A stretch of 64,000 bases of DNA from Pontibacter amylolyticus. GTDB lineage: Bacteria; Bacteroidota; Bacteroidia; Cytophagales; Hymenobacteraceae. Below the pieces are notes generated by a model, which saw nothing but the letters and a program-made list of their open reading frames with translations, was not told the DNA's origin and made no database searches. The position numbers and the translations under genes are program-made. Below are positions 27,995 to 36,238 of this stretch, one piece after another (position 1 is the first letter of the stretch; every line of letters starts with the position of its first letter). The stretch spans positions 333,337 to 397,336 of the forward strand of contig NZ_BMFP01000001.1 in the NCBI RefSeq assembly GCF_014638845.1, given 5' to 3'.

Positions 27995-28308
27995 GGCAGG
28001 ATCAGATTATGCGGCGATTGGCCGCCAAGTTGTAAACATGACTGAATTAATTTAACAAAACCCAGCTGACAAGGATTATATTATAAACAAAGATGTAATA
28101 TTTATATATGATTAACAAAATATAGTTAAATATTTTATTGGATTCATATAGTTGTCTTCCCTAACTGGCTTAGAGACAAGTAGCTAAGCCACTAAATTAT
28201 TTTACCATAATCACAGCCGGATACTGAAACAAAAGCCTCTAAGCAAACAAATTAGCCGGGCAGACGTTCTAAACACATTTAATGCATTCACCAAAAAGAT
28301 ATACTCGT

Positions 28309-29733
28309 ATGGCAAACACCAACAATGAGGGCAGAAAATTTCTGGAGAGCGTGCACCAGTTCTTCGACCACGCTGCCAGTTATTCAAAACTAGACCCTGG
28401 TATCCTGGCACAGATCAAAACCTGCAACAGCGTTTATAAAGTGTCGTTTCCGGTAGAGATTGACGGCCGTGTAGAAGTGTTCGAAGGCATCAGGGTACAG
28501 CACAGCCACCATAAGCTTCCGTCTAAAGGCGGTATCCGATTTAGCATGCAAGTAGATGAGGATGAGGTGAAGGCACTTGCCACTATCATGACATTTAAGT
28601 GCGCTGTGGTGGACGTTCCCTTTGGTGGTGCAAAGGGAGGTGTTAAGATCAACCCGCGTACAAGCTCTGTAAAAACACTTGAGAAGGTAACACGCCGGTA
28701 TGCGGCTGAGCTCATCAAAAGAAACCTGATTGGGCCAGGTATGGACGTGCCAGCTCCTGACTATGGAACGGGAAGCCGTGAAATGGCCTGGATCGCTGAC
28801 ACCTACCAGGCACTCAAGTACGGCGAAACCAACGCGCTGGGTTGCGTAACCGGCAAACCCGTTGGGCAGGGAGGTATACGGGGCCGTGCAGAAGCCACCG
28901 GCTTAGGTATATTCTATGGTATACGCGAAGCTTTCAGCGACAGTGACCTCATGAAAAAAGCAGGTATTGAAGGCAACACCATGGAAGGCAAGCGCATCAT
29001 TGTGCAAGGCCTGGGCAACGTGGGCTACAACGCCGCGAACTTCTGCCAGCAGGACGGCGCCATCATCATTGGTATAGCTGAGCGCGAAGGGGGCATTTAC
29101 AATGCCAACGGCATTGATGTGGCTGAGGCCTTTAAACACCGCAGCGAAACGGGCTCCATTCTGAATTTCGGCCAGTGCAAGAACTTCGAAAACTCGGCTG
29201 ACCTGCTGGAAGAAGAGTGCGATGTGCTGCTGCCTGCCGCGCTTGAAAACCAGATTAACGCGGACAATGCCGCCCGCATCAAAGCCAAAATTGTGGCGGA
29301 GGGTGCCAACGGACCCGTTACCCGTGATGCTGAGAAAATTTTACTACAGAAAGGCATCATCATCATACCTGACCTGTACATCAATGCGGGCGGTGTGACG
29401 GTTTCTTACTTCGAGTGGCTCAAGAACCTGTCGAACGTGCGCTTTGGGCGTATGGGCAAGCGGGCAGAGGAAGCCAGCCACCGCCGATTGGTTAATGCGA
29501 TCGAAAGCGCCTCCGGTAAGAGCATGTCCACGCACGAGCGCAGCTTACTAATACAGGGCTCTGATGAGATCAGCCTGGTGCGCTCCGGGCTGGAGGACAC
29601 CATGATCAATGCCTATCACGAGATCAGAGGGGTGATGAACAGAAAAGACATAGAAGACATGCGTACCGCCGCTTTCCTTTCGGCTATCGAAAAGATTGGG
29701 GTAAGCTACGAAGCACTCGGAATTTTCCCTTAA
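28309..29733 (+). CDS. gdhA: glutamate dehydrogenase (Glu/Leu/Phe/Val family)
   Basis: The 474-residue enzyme interconverts glutamate and 2-oxoglutarate plus ammonia. Signature parts are KGGIRFS with the substrate Lys, the PFGGAKGGVKI catalytic segment, VPAPDYGTGSREM, and the dinucleotide-binding GLGNVGYNAANF. The ATG at 28309 was preferred over the one at 28282, which would add RYTRM-type extra residues. Cofactor preference (NAD or NADP) cannot be read with confidence. It is monocistronic and converges with paralog B across only 28 bases. Confidence 0.93.
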   Translation: MANTNNEGRKFLESVHQFFDHAASYSKLDPGILAQIKTCNSVYKVSFPVEIDGRVEVFEGIRVQHSHHKLPSKGGIRFSMQVDEDEVKALATIMTFKCAVVDVPFGGAKGGVKINPRTSSVKTLEKVTRRYAAELIKRNLIGPGMDVPAPDYGTGSREMAWIADTYQALKYGETNALGCVTGKPVGQGGIRGRAEATGLGIFYGIREAFSDSDLMKKAGIEGNTMEGKRIIVQGLGNVGYNAANFCQQDGAIIIGIAEREGGIYNANGIDVAEAFKHRSETGSILNFGQCKNFENSADLLEEECDVLLPAALENQINADNAARIKAKIVAEGANGPVTRDAEKILLQKGIIIIPDLYINAGGVTVSYFEWLKNLSNVRFGRMGKRAEEASHRRLVNAIESASGKSMSTHERSLLIQGSDEISLVRSGLEDTMINAYHEIRGVMNRKDIEDMRTAAFLSAIEKIGVSYEALGIFP

Positions 29734-29761
29734 CAGGTTAGCGTAACTGCAGAAATAGAGG

Positions 29762-30205
29762 TCAGGATTTTGCTGAGATGGCAAGGTCCTGGCCTTTTTG
29801 CATATACATCAGCCAATCCATTGCTTCTTCCATATCCGTGAAGTAATTGAAATGAATGAAGTCATGCACCGGCAGCAGTGGCGATGCAATGTAATTGCTG
29901 ACCAGCGCCTTAAAATGGCCTTCTGAGAAGATAACGGCTGCGTAAATGTCTTCGCCGATTATATCGGATACCTGGGGATAATACTCGCGGCTCAACCAGG
30001 CTTCCTGTTCCGCATCCAGTGGGCCAATGCGTGAAATGTCAGTGGTATAATAGCAGATCTTCGGACTGGTCTTTACAAATTGCAGTACCTGCCAGTACAG
30101 ATTTTTGAACTGCTCCATTCCCGGATTCAGTTTCCAGCTTATGCACAGCACGTTGGCTTCCTTCGAATAGTGAACAAATGCATTGGACGAATCACTGATA
30201 ACCAT
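29762..30205 (-). CDS. orphan STAS/SpoIIAA-like protein, paralog B
   Basis: The 147-residue protein shares the core pattern of paralogs A and C: CYYTTDISRIGPLDAEQEAW, YYPQV, IYAAVIFSE, and FTDMEEAMDWL. The Asp of the D-I/L motif, the Trp after the acidic E-Q-E stretch and the Y/F-P-Q turn are the most constant points. There is no signal or membrane segment. It converges with glutamate dehydrogenase and has no partner gene. Its function is unknown; a regulatory STAS-like role is a guess from fold pattern. Confidence 0.7.
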   Translation of the reverse strand: MVISDSSNAFVHYSKEANVLCISWKLNPGMEQFKNLYWQVLQFVKTSPKICYYTTDISRIGPLDAEQEAWLSREYYPQVSDIIGEDIYAAVIFSEGHFKALVSNYIASPLLPVHDFIHFNYFTDMEEAMDWLMYMQKGQDLAISAKS

Positions 30206-30560
30206 AGAGTAAACTGCTTGGTTTCTGGTATTTATATTCGAAATATAATATGTTATTTATTTTTGTGCAAATACCATCTATTAAAAAATTAATAATCCTA
30301 GTCCAATTTATATTCTGACTTATAACTAAAAAGCAGTACTATTTTAAATATCCATACTAAAACAGCTATATTTATATTAGTTTGCCGCTAATCTCTTTCC
30401 TCCTGCTTAGTCTATTCACTAACGGCTTATACCACCACCTTTTCTGGATGTATATATTAACTCAGCCTTACTGGATCATCACTATGATAGGTACCTAATT
30501 AAAAAGGCGACGCTCCTGTTGAGGCGTCGCCTTTTTGAAGTGCTTGAAGGTATTGGCAGG
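30206..30560. other. A/T-rich gap with terminator
   Basis: Nothing coding is visible. The right end holds the M61 gene's terminator (30501-30536). The left part is the A/T-rich upstream region of paralog B. Confidence 0.5.
30501..30536 (-). terminator. terminator of M61 peptidase gene
   Basis: Arms AAAAAGGCGACGC and GCGTCGCCTTTTT pair perfectly over 13 bp with a 10-base loop. On the minus strand the U-run follows the stem. Confidence 0.93.
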
Positions 30561-32363
30561 TTACCCCTGCTTCAGCCACTTATTGTAGATTTTCTGTTGT
30601 ACTGCAGTCGGTTTCTCCACCCGCTCAAACCGATAGCGAACGCTCTTGTCTGCCACGATCGGAATTTGCAGTTCCAGCAACTTGCCATCGCGCACAACAG
30701 TTACGGGTACCTGATCGCCAATCGCGCGGCCACTGATCAACGGGGAAATGTCGCTTTCTACTCTATAGCCTTCAATCGCGATGAGCTCGTCGTTTACGTT
30801 CAGTCCACCCTCATACGTACTGCTGCCTCGGGCCACGGTCTTTACAATAGTGCGGCCGTTTTCCAGGGCTGTACCAGCACCCCAGTTCAGGTTAAGCACG
30901 CCTTCGTTTTGGTTGACAAGGCGCAGACCGGCTGCCTCGAAATACTGATTGTAGTCCGGTGTTTTGGTTCCGTGTACGTAGTTCTGGAAGAAATCATCCA
31001 GCTTGCGACCGGCAAAGCGTTCCAGCGCCTCTTTAAACTCCTGCTCCGTAAAGCCGCGGTTCAGCTTCGTGTAGTAGCGGTCGTACATGTAGCGCATCAC
31101 ATCGTCCAGGCTCTTGTCACCTTTGGTATTTTTCATGATCTCCATGTTGAGCAACTGCCCCAGCACACCACCTTTGGTATAATAGGACACCTCGGCATTG
31201 TTTGTGTTCTCGTTGCGTCGGTAGTACTTGATCCAGGCATCGAAGCTGGACTCGGCCACCGTCTGTACCTGGTTACCCGGTGTGTTCTCCACGGAGGTGA
31301 TGCTACCCGCCACTACATCCAGGTAGCGCTGTGTACTCATCAGTCCGGCCCGTTGAGTGAGCAGATCGTCGTAATAGCTTGTAATGCCCTCCGACACCCA
31401 CAGCAAACGAGTATAGTTTTCTTTGTCATAATCGAAGGGACCGAGCGGTGCCGGGCGCATACGCTTTACGTTCCAGAGGTGGAAGTACTCGTGGGCCACC
31501 AGCGCCATAAAGCCGGTATAGCCCTGTTCCGTGCCATAGTTCCAGCGGCTCGTCTGCAGTGTGGTCGAATTGAGGTGCTCCAGTCCGCCGCCACCGCGGT
31601 GCAGGTTGTGCACAATGAACACGTAACGGTCAACAGGCAGCTTGCCCATCAGGCTGATGGACTCCTCCACTACTTTTTTCATGTCGGCCAGCAAACGCGC
31701 CGGCTCGTAGTTGCCTTCGCCGTACATGGCTACCTCGTGGGGCACTCCACCTGCTTCAAAACGCAGCACCTCGTGGTTGCCAATCTCCAGCGGTGAGTCG
31801 GCCAGTACGTCGTAGTCAGGGAAGGTATAGGTAAAGCTGCCGGTGCTTTTGAGGCCGGTGGAGACCGTTTTCCAGTCTTTATAGGGCTGCACCACCAGCG
31901 TGCCCTGCTGCTTTTGATAGCCTTCCGGGTACATAAACATGCTCGTGCCGTTCACGTAGCCATGCGAGGCATCTAGAAAGCTGGTGCGTACGCTCATCTC
32001 AAAGGCGTATACCTTGTAGCGCACCCGCACGGCATCGGCCTTGTTGCTGTACACACGCCAGGTGTTTTTGCTGATCTTCTCGTGGCGCAATGCTTTGCCC
32101 GATTTGTCGGTGGCGCTAAAGCCCTCCACGTTTTTGGCGAACTCGCGCACCAGGTATGAGCCCGGCGCCCAGACCGGCATTTTATAGTCGATGTAGTTTT
32201 GTCGGGCTCCGCTCAACTCCACCCCTACCTCAAAATAATGGGTATGCGGCTCTGGCATCGACAAAGTATAGCGCAGGTCGGCGGCAAGGGCCGGGAGAAT
32301 GGTCAGGAAAAAGAAGCAACAGGATAAGAAAAGGTATAGGATAGAATGCCTGGGGTGAAACAT
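30561..32363 (-). CDS. M61 family metallopeptidase with PDZ domain
   Basis: The 600-residue protein has a signal peptide (SILYLFLSCCFFFLTILPALA) and is exported. The N-terminal domain (about 30-190) is the M61 N domain, followed by a zinc peptidase domain with HEYFHLWN (zinc ligands His291 and His295, catalytic Glu292) and the third ligand Glu in WVSEGITSYY. A PDZ domain lies at about 480-570 (GLNVNDELIAIEG). M61 peptidases of the glycyl-aminopeptidase type cleave short peptides in the periplasm. It is monocistronic. Confidence 0.95.
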   Translation of the reverse strand: MFHPRHSILYLFLSCCFFFLTILPALAADLRYTLSMPEPHTHYFEVGVELSGARQNYIDYKMPVWAPGSYLVREFAKNVEGFSATDKSGKALRHEKISKNTWRVYSNKADAVRVRYKVYAFEMSVRTSFLDASHGYVNGTSMFMYPEGYQKQQGTLVVQPYKDWKTVSTGLKSTGSFTYTFPDYDVLADSPLEIGNHEVLRFEAGGVPHEVAMYGEGNYEPARLLADMKKVVEESISLMGKLPVDRYVFIVHNLHRGGGGLEHLNSTTLQTSRWNYGTEQGYTGFMALVAHEYFHLWNVKRMRPAPLGPFDYDKENYTRLLWVSEGITSYYDDLLTQRAGLMSTQRYLDVVAGSITSVENTPGNQVQTVAESSFDAWIKYYRRNENTNNAEVSYYTKGGVLGQLLNMEIMKNTKGDKSLDDVMRYMYDRYYTKLNRGFTEQEFKEALERFAGRKLDDFFQNYVHGTKTPDYNQYFEAAGLRLVNQNEGVLNLNWGAGTALENGRTIVKTVARGSSTYEGGLNVNDELIAIEGYRVESDISPLISGRAIGDQVPVTVVRDGKLLELQIPIVADKSVRYRFERVEKPTAVQQKIYNKWLKQG

Positions 32364-32463
32364 GCGGTTTTTTGGATTGATGATTAAAAGCTATCCGGCA
32401 TTTTACAATAAAAAGCCTGCTTTTCAAAATCCGCATGATCCATGTATAGCCTGACTGACCGGC

Positions 32464-32877
32464 TTAGGCGCACTCCGACTGGCGATGGTCGAGCCATTCG
32501 ATGGCACCCTGCAAGTCGCAAAAAGTATTCATGATGATGAAGGAATTATAGCTTTTGAGTCCCAACAGACCCGATTCTTTGATCATGTCATCGTAACAGC
32601 GCTCGTCTACCACCAGTGCTACATGATTGTCTGTGCCCAGGTGCATCATGATCTGCGGAAAAATCTGCACCTGCAACCAGGTTTCCTCATCTTCGCTCAG
32701 TTTTCCAATGCTGCGAAGGTCAAATAACCATAACTTGATCCGATGATCCTTGGCAAACTGCAATGCCTTGAGTAGTCCCCTCCTAAAATCCTGTGACTGC
32801 ATGTGCCGGTCGAACCGTAACTCCAACCGGTCTGCTACAAAGCTCACTTCACAGGTATCCGCCTTAAACAACTCCAT
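32464..32877 (-). CDS. orphan STAS/SpoIIAA-like protein, paralog C
   Basis: The 137-residue member of the family also seen at 27503 and 29762 has the core LWLFDLRSIGKLSEDEETW, IFPQI, HVALVVDE and FCDLQGAIEWL. The FDLR-x-I-G segment is the clearest resemblance to SpoIIAA-like STAS domains. It is unlinked to a kinase, anti-sigma or sigma gene. It lies about 100 bases from the M61 gene start on the same strand and may be transcribed just before it. Confidence 0.7.
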   Translation of the reverse strand: MELFKADTCEVSFVADRLELRFDRHMQSQDFRRGLLKALQFAKDHRIKLWLFDLRSIGKLSEDEETWLQVQIFPQIMMHLGTDNHVALVVDERCYDDMIKESGLLGLKSYNSFIIMNTFCDLQGAIEWLDHRQSECA

Positions 32878-33143
32878 CCCTTTAAGATTTAATCTGTCTG
32901 CAATATTATAAAATATGTGATAATTTTTAACACAATTATACCAAAATATTTACTTAAAGAGTTCTTAATTAGATGAATGGCCCAAATCAGCTGATTAACG
33001 GGCCTAAATCGACTGTTAAATCAAGACTACTACCTGACTATGTTCAGGTTAACTCACGTAGGTAGGACTGTTGTTACAAACTATCGGGGGATTCTGGCAC
33101 GATATTTCCATAGGTTATGTTAAGAAACCTAAACCCTACTGCT

Positions 33144-33779
33144 ATGAAAAAGATATTTGCCTTAATGCTTGCCCCAGTCGCACTGCTGTTGATACTTGTG
33201 TCAACGGATGGCGACCAGGCAGCATCCCCAATTGATGAAACAACCCAAGTGCATTTTGCCAGTGCAAAAACTGACAATCCTGAGTCCTCAATACATAAAG
33301 CAAGTTCAGAAAAGCGCAATGCCATTATCAAGTCTGAAAGAACTTCATTGAAGAGAGTTGCTGAAAGAGGTTGGATAAACGCCCGTGGAGAAACCCCGGC
33401 GGATGAATTAGTCACTTATGCTCTGACTTTAATGGGAACCCCATATAAATATGGCGGCACAAGCGATAGTGGCTTCGACTGCTCCGGTTTTACATCGCAT
33501 GTTTACCAGGAGTTTGGTGTGCCGGTGACGCGTTCTTCGACCACACAGTCTGAGGATGGCAGATCGGTATCGAGGGACGAGGCGCGTCCGGGCGACTTGG
33601 TAATATTTACGGGTACAAATCCGCAGGTGCGGGAGCCGGGTCATGTCGGTATCGTTATCTCTGAACCAGGGGACACCATCAGTTTCGTGCATTCCTCTTC
33701 CAATGGCGGTGTTAAGATCAGCCAGGTAGAAGGCACAGGGTATGATGTCCGTTTTCTGGACGTTAGACGCGTACTGTAA
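33144..33779 (+). CDS. NlpC/P60 family cell-wall hydrolase
   Basis: From ATG 33144 the protein has 211 residues and starts with MKKIFALMLAPVALLLILVS, a hydrophobic export signal. Residues about 95-205 form an NlpC/P60 (C40) peptidase domain with the catalytic Cys113 in GFDCSGF, His167 in PGHVGIV and the third polar residue His183 in FVHSSS. Such enzymes cleave peptidoglycan peptides, usually gamma-D-glutamyl-diaminopimelate bonds. The central part (about 30-90) is polar and probably a linker. Confidence 0.94.
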   Translation: MKKIFALMLAPVALLLILVSTDGDQAASPIDETTQVHFASAKTDNPESSIHKASSEKRNAIIKSERTSLKRVAERGWINARGETPADELVTYALTLMGTPYKYGGTSDSGFDCSGFTSHVYQEFGVPVTRSSTTQSEDGRSVSRDEARPGDLVIFTGTNPQVREPGHVGIVISEPGDTISFVHSSSNGGVKISQVEGTGYDVRFLDVRRVL

Positions 33780-33879
33780 GGTATAGGCTAAACATAAAAT
33801 CGCGGTAATTACGTAAGACACACTATATAGCCCGACTGGCACTTGCTGGTCGGGCAATTTTCCGCTAAACGAAAAAGAT

Positions 33880-34254
33880 ATGGTGCATCCTTACATAGCC
33901 AATTCCATCAACGCCCTGGTTTTGATCCTCGCCGGGCTTGCAGCTTATTTTCTATCTCCCTCCCGCCCCCTGCTAGCCTTGCTGGCTCCGGTATTCGGGA
34001 TACTGTTGCTGGCCACCACGTATCACCTCAAGCGCCACAACCGTTTTGTATTTCATACTGTTTCGGCACTAACCCTAATGGCAGGTTTTCTGCTGATTCT
34101 GCGCATTGATCCGGATACTTTTGTGTGGGACAGCAAACACGTCCTTATCCTGCTGATGGGTATTAGCTGCTTCTTAGCGGTGCTTTCTTATGTGGCTTCG
34201 TTCTTAAGAGAAAGGCGTCTGCGCAACAACACGATCTATAAAGACGATCTATAG
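33880..34254 (+). CDS. small four-helix membrane protein
   Basis: The 124-residue protein has four hydrophobic segments (about 8-26, 30-47, 58-75, 88-108) and a basic C-terminus (RERRLRNNT). No named family was recognised. It follows the NlpC/P60 gene by 100 bases with a weak G/C hairpin between (33830-33855), so linkage is uncertain. Confidence 0.7.
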   Translation: MVHPYIANSINALVLILAGLAAYFLSPSRPLLALLAPVFGILLLATTYHLKRHNRFVFHTVSALTLMAGFLLILRIDPDTFVWDSKHVLILLMGISCFLAVLSYVASFLRERRLRNNTIYKDDL

Positions 34255-34296
34255 CTCTATATTATCTTAGACAAGGTAAGCAGGCCGGGAAAAGAA

Positions 34297-34336
34297 AAAG
34301 CGCCTAGTGTAGCCCGTCAAGTTACACCAAGCGCTT
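34297..34336 (-). terminator. terminator of the 34.3-34.6 kb RNA
   Basis: A 15-bp stem with two mismatches (AAAGCGCCTAGTGTA against TACACCAAGCGCTTT) and a loop of about 9 bases is followed on the minus strand by CTTTTTCTTTT. The U-run is clearly better on the minus strand than on the plus strand. Confidence 0.85.
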
Positions 34337-34600
34337 TAAGAATCCTTCAAATCTTAACAAGCGGCGCCCTGTTTTGCAGCAGCACCATCACTCAAGACCA
34401 AAGGTAATATTTACTGCGTAAGCAGTAGATACTCACTGCTTACTAAGCCAGTTCACTGTTGAGGTGAACACTATTACCAAGGCTTACTAAGACGACTGAT
34501 GGATTAGACATAGCACCTCCTTTCTCTTTAGTCCGACATAAACCATGCGCCGCTGCACGGGGCAGTCATACGCAAAGCCGCAGCACTCGCCGCTTTCACT
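34300..34600 (-). ncRNA. candidate structured small RNA
   Basis: Promoter and terminator both point to a minus-strand transcript of about 300 nt. Visible pairings, in plus coordinates, are: 34361-34367 with 34547-34553 (7 bp); 34384-34389 with 34497-34502; 34403-34409 with 34472-34478; hairpin 34419-34426/34435-34442 (8 bp); hairpin 34451-34456/34464-34469. These nest into one multi-branched fold. A 10-base unit GCTTACTAAG occurs twice (34438, 34482). No feature of tmRNA (no tag peptide or tRNA-like ends), RNase P or SRP RNA was seen. It also contains a 22-codon frame with a perfect extended Shine-Dalgarno match, so a regulated micro-ORF mRNA is the main alternative. Confidence 0.7.
34443..34511 (-). 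CDS. possible 22-codon micro-ORF with strong Shine-Dalgarno
   Basis: The frame begins MSNPSVVLVSLGNSV and ends with two adjacent stop codons (TAG TAA). Upstream, AGAAAGGAGGTG matches 12 of 12 bases to the 3' tail expected for Bacteroidota 16S rRNA, three bases before the ATG. No other gene in the window has such a site. It could be a real peptide, a leader, or a ribosome-binding element of the structured RNA. Confidence 0.35.
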   Translation of the reverse strand: MSNPSVVLVSLGNSVHLNSELA

Positions 34601-34607
34601 GATTGTA

Positions 34608-34638
34608 TAAAGTTAAAATAACGCCGATAAGTTCACAA
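34608..34638 (-). promoter_or_regulatory. promoter of the 34.3-34.6 kb RNA
   Basis: On the minus strand, TTG (34636-34638) and TAACTTTA (34608-34615) are separated by 20 bases and match the Bacteroidota -33/-7 pattern at all but the last base. Transcription would start near 34600. Confidence 0.65.
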
Positions 34639-34855
34639 GGTTCTGCACTTATTTTATCGTTTTTTCTTTTCGAAGCACACATTGTGGACCCTAAATTGCA
34701 TACTGTCAACTTAAGTGGCTCAAAATAAAGCAGGTGCAGTAGCAGAGTAGGCTTTGGTCAGGTATAAGAAAACTAAACGCCCTTTGTTATTTCCGCTAAA
34801 AAATAAGCCTCAATACGCTGCCTTTGCCTTAAAATCGACCAGCGGCGTATTTTAG

Positions 34856-34885
34856 TTGAAAAATGAATTATTTTAGCTATATTTC
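34856..34885 (+). promoter_or_regulatory. promoter of DUF2147 gene
   Basis: TTG at 34856-34858 and TATATTTC at 34878-34885 are 19 bases apart. The expected start near 34892 lies upstream of the ATG at 34917 and rules out the earlier in-frame ATG at 34863. Confidence 0.7.
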
Positions 34886-34916
34886 GTTACTAATCTTATC
34901 AAACAAAAACTTAATT

Positions 34917-35348
34917 ATGAAAAAACACCTGCTAACCCTTGTAGCGCTAATGCTGCTTTCTACTGTAGCGTGGGCTCAGAAACTTTCTCCTGTCGGCATC
35001 TGGACCAACGAAGAAGGCAAAGCTCGTTTTGAGATTTACCAGTCAGGCGATAAACTGTATGGCAAGATCGTGCAATTGAAAGAGCCGCTCAGAAATGGCA
35101 AACCAAAGCTGGATGATAACAACCCGGACAAGAAAATGCGCAACCGTCCGCTGCAGGGTATGGTGTTCATGAAGGATTTTAAGTACGACGGCGGCAACAA
35201 GTGGGACGATGGAACCATCTATGACCCGGAGAGCGGCAAAACCTACTCCTGTTATATGAAAATGACGGGCAAAGACAAGATGGAAGTAAAAGGTTACATT
35301 GGCATTTCCCTGATTGGTAGAACGCAGAACTGGACGCGCGTAGAGTAG
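34917..35348 (+). CDS. DUF2147 domain protein, exported
   Basis: From ATG 34917 the protein has 143 residues with a signal peptide (MKKHLLTLVALMLLSTVAWAQ). The rest matches the DUF2147 beta-barrel-like family: PVGIWTNEEGKARFEIYQ, then GTIYDPESGKTYSC and KVKGYIGISLIGRTQ-type C-terminal strands. It is probably periplasmic, and its ligand is unknown. An own promoter and terminator make it monocistronic. Confidence 0.92.
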   Translation: MKKHLLTLVALMLLSTVAWAQKLSPVGIWTNEEGKARFEIYQSGDKLYGKIVQLKEPLRNGKPKLDDNNPDKKMRNRPLQGMVFMKDFKYDGGNKWDDGTIYDPESGKTYSCYMKMTGKDKMEVKGYIGISLIGRTQNWTRVE

Positions 35349-35370
35349 CGCCAAACTCCAGCATATAAAA

Positions 35371-35404
35371 CAGAAAAGGTTGGCCCGAAAGCCAACCTTT
35401 TCTG
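35371..35404. terminator. hairpin terminator
   Basis: A perfect 14-bp stem (CAGAAAAGGTTGGC and its complement) with loop CCGAAA is present. It ends the DUF2147 transcript; the symmetrical A/T flank may also serve the convergent gene. Confidence 0.9.
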
Positions 35405-35472
35405 TTTTCAACCCTTTACTGCTATATTAAACTGTTTTTCGGGCAAAAGGTTTACTATACTGATGGTCAGTA

Positions 35473-35940
35473 TTAAAATACTTGCAGGACCTTATACGAT
35501 TTGCCTCGGAACTCAAAGCTCTCTCCGCTGCTTTTGCCCTCCATCGCCTTATATAGCGGCGACAAGCCCGAAATGGCATAGAATGACTCCCCGTCGATCT
35601 TGATCTCACCCAGGCTCACGCCTATAAAATAGTTTTGAAGCTCGGTCATCACCACTGCCCCAAACGACACTTCCTTATTTTCCTTCGTAGAGTTCACCCG
35701 TTTCAGCACGCCCATCGTGGTGATCAGTTCGTCCAGCTGCCGCGCATACATGTCGCGCTGGATCTGGCAGGCCTCCCGGAAGGATTCAAATTTGTCTTCA
35801 ATGGCGCCGTGGTGCTCATTGGCACTCTCCTGCGCCTCGTCCATGGCATCTTTCGCTGCCTGAATTTGCATGTTTAACAGCTTAGTTGACTCCTGGAGCA
35901 ATCTTTTCTTCAGTTCAAGTTCTTGTGTTAGCGTCATCAT
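35473..35940 (-). CDS. GreA-like protein with long coiled coil
   Basis: From Met at 35940 the protein has 155 residues. Residues about 1-75 are a helical, charged coiled coil (TQELELKKRLLQESTKLLNM, then DAMDEAQESANEHH), and residues about 88-155 are a Gre-type C-terminal domain (EVSFGAVVMTELQNYFIGVS, SPLYKAMEGKSSGE, FRGKSYKVLQVF). The layout fits a GreA/GreB-like or Rnk-like RNA-polymerase secondary-channel factor, and database entries of this type are often mislabelled. The true start could be one codon later. It is alone. Confidence 0.75.
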   Translation of the reverse strand: MMTLTQELELKKRLLQESTKLLNMQIQAAKDAMDEAQESANEHHGAIEDKFESFREACQIQRDMYARQLDELITTMGVLKRVNSTKENKEVSFGAVVMTELQNYFIGVSLGEIKIDGESFYAISGLSPLYKAMEGKSSGESFEFRGKSYKVLQVF

Positions 35941-36238
35941 GGTATATAGATTATCCGGTAAACGATCGATTTTGAAAGGCACCAAAAATTTTGTGTCTGC
36001 TTATAACTCCAGTAGGCGTGGATTGTTTTGGATGCGTATAAACAGTAATATTTTAACTCGCAATTGAAATATTAAACTGATACCCAGATGCCATATAACG
36101 CAAAACATCCCCGAATGTTGGATGCAATAACTACAAAGTTTTGGGCTATATAGCGAAGTTTCAGGATTTCATGTAACTTATACCGCACTACCAGTACTAT
36201 TTTACCGGAATTTGAAGCAAACCAAAACGCCGCCTGAC

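Noticed and set aside
30519-31796. 425-codon frame opposite to the M61 peptidase
   Set aside because: It is antisense to a gene with zinc-site and PDZ motifs and has no credible start context.
27503-32877. Tandem duplication as origin of the three STAS-like paralogs
   Set aside because: They are separated by unrelated genes and too divergent for a recent tandem event.
34297-34615. tmRNA, RNase P RNA or SRP RNA as identity of the 34.3-34.6 kb transcript
   Set aside because: No tag-peptide coding stretch, tRNA-like ends, GAGGAAAGTC-type core or SRP tetraloop motif could be found.
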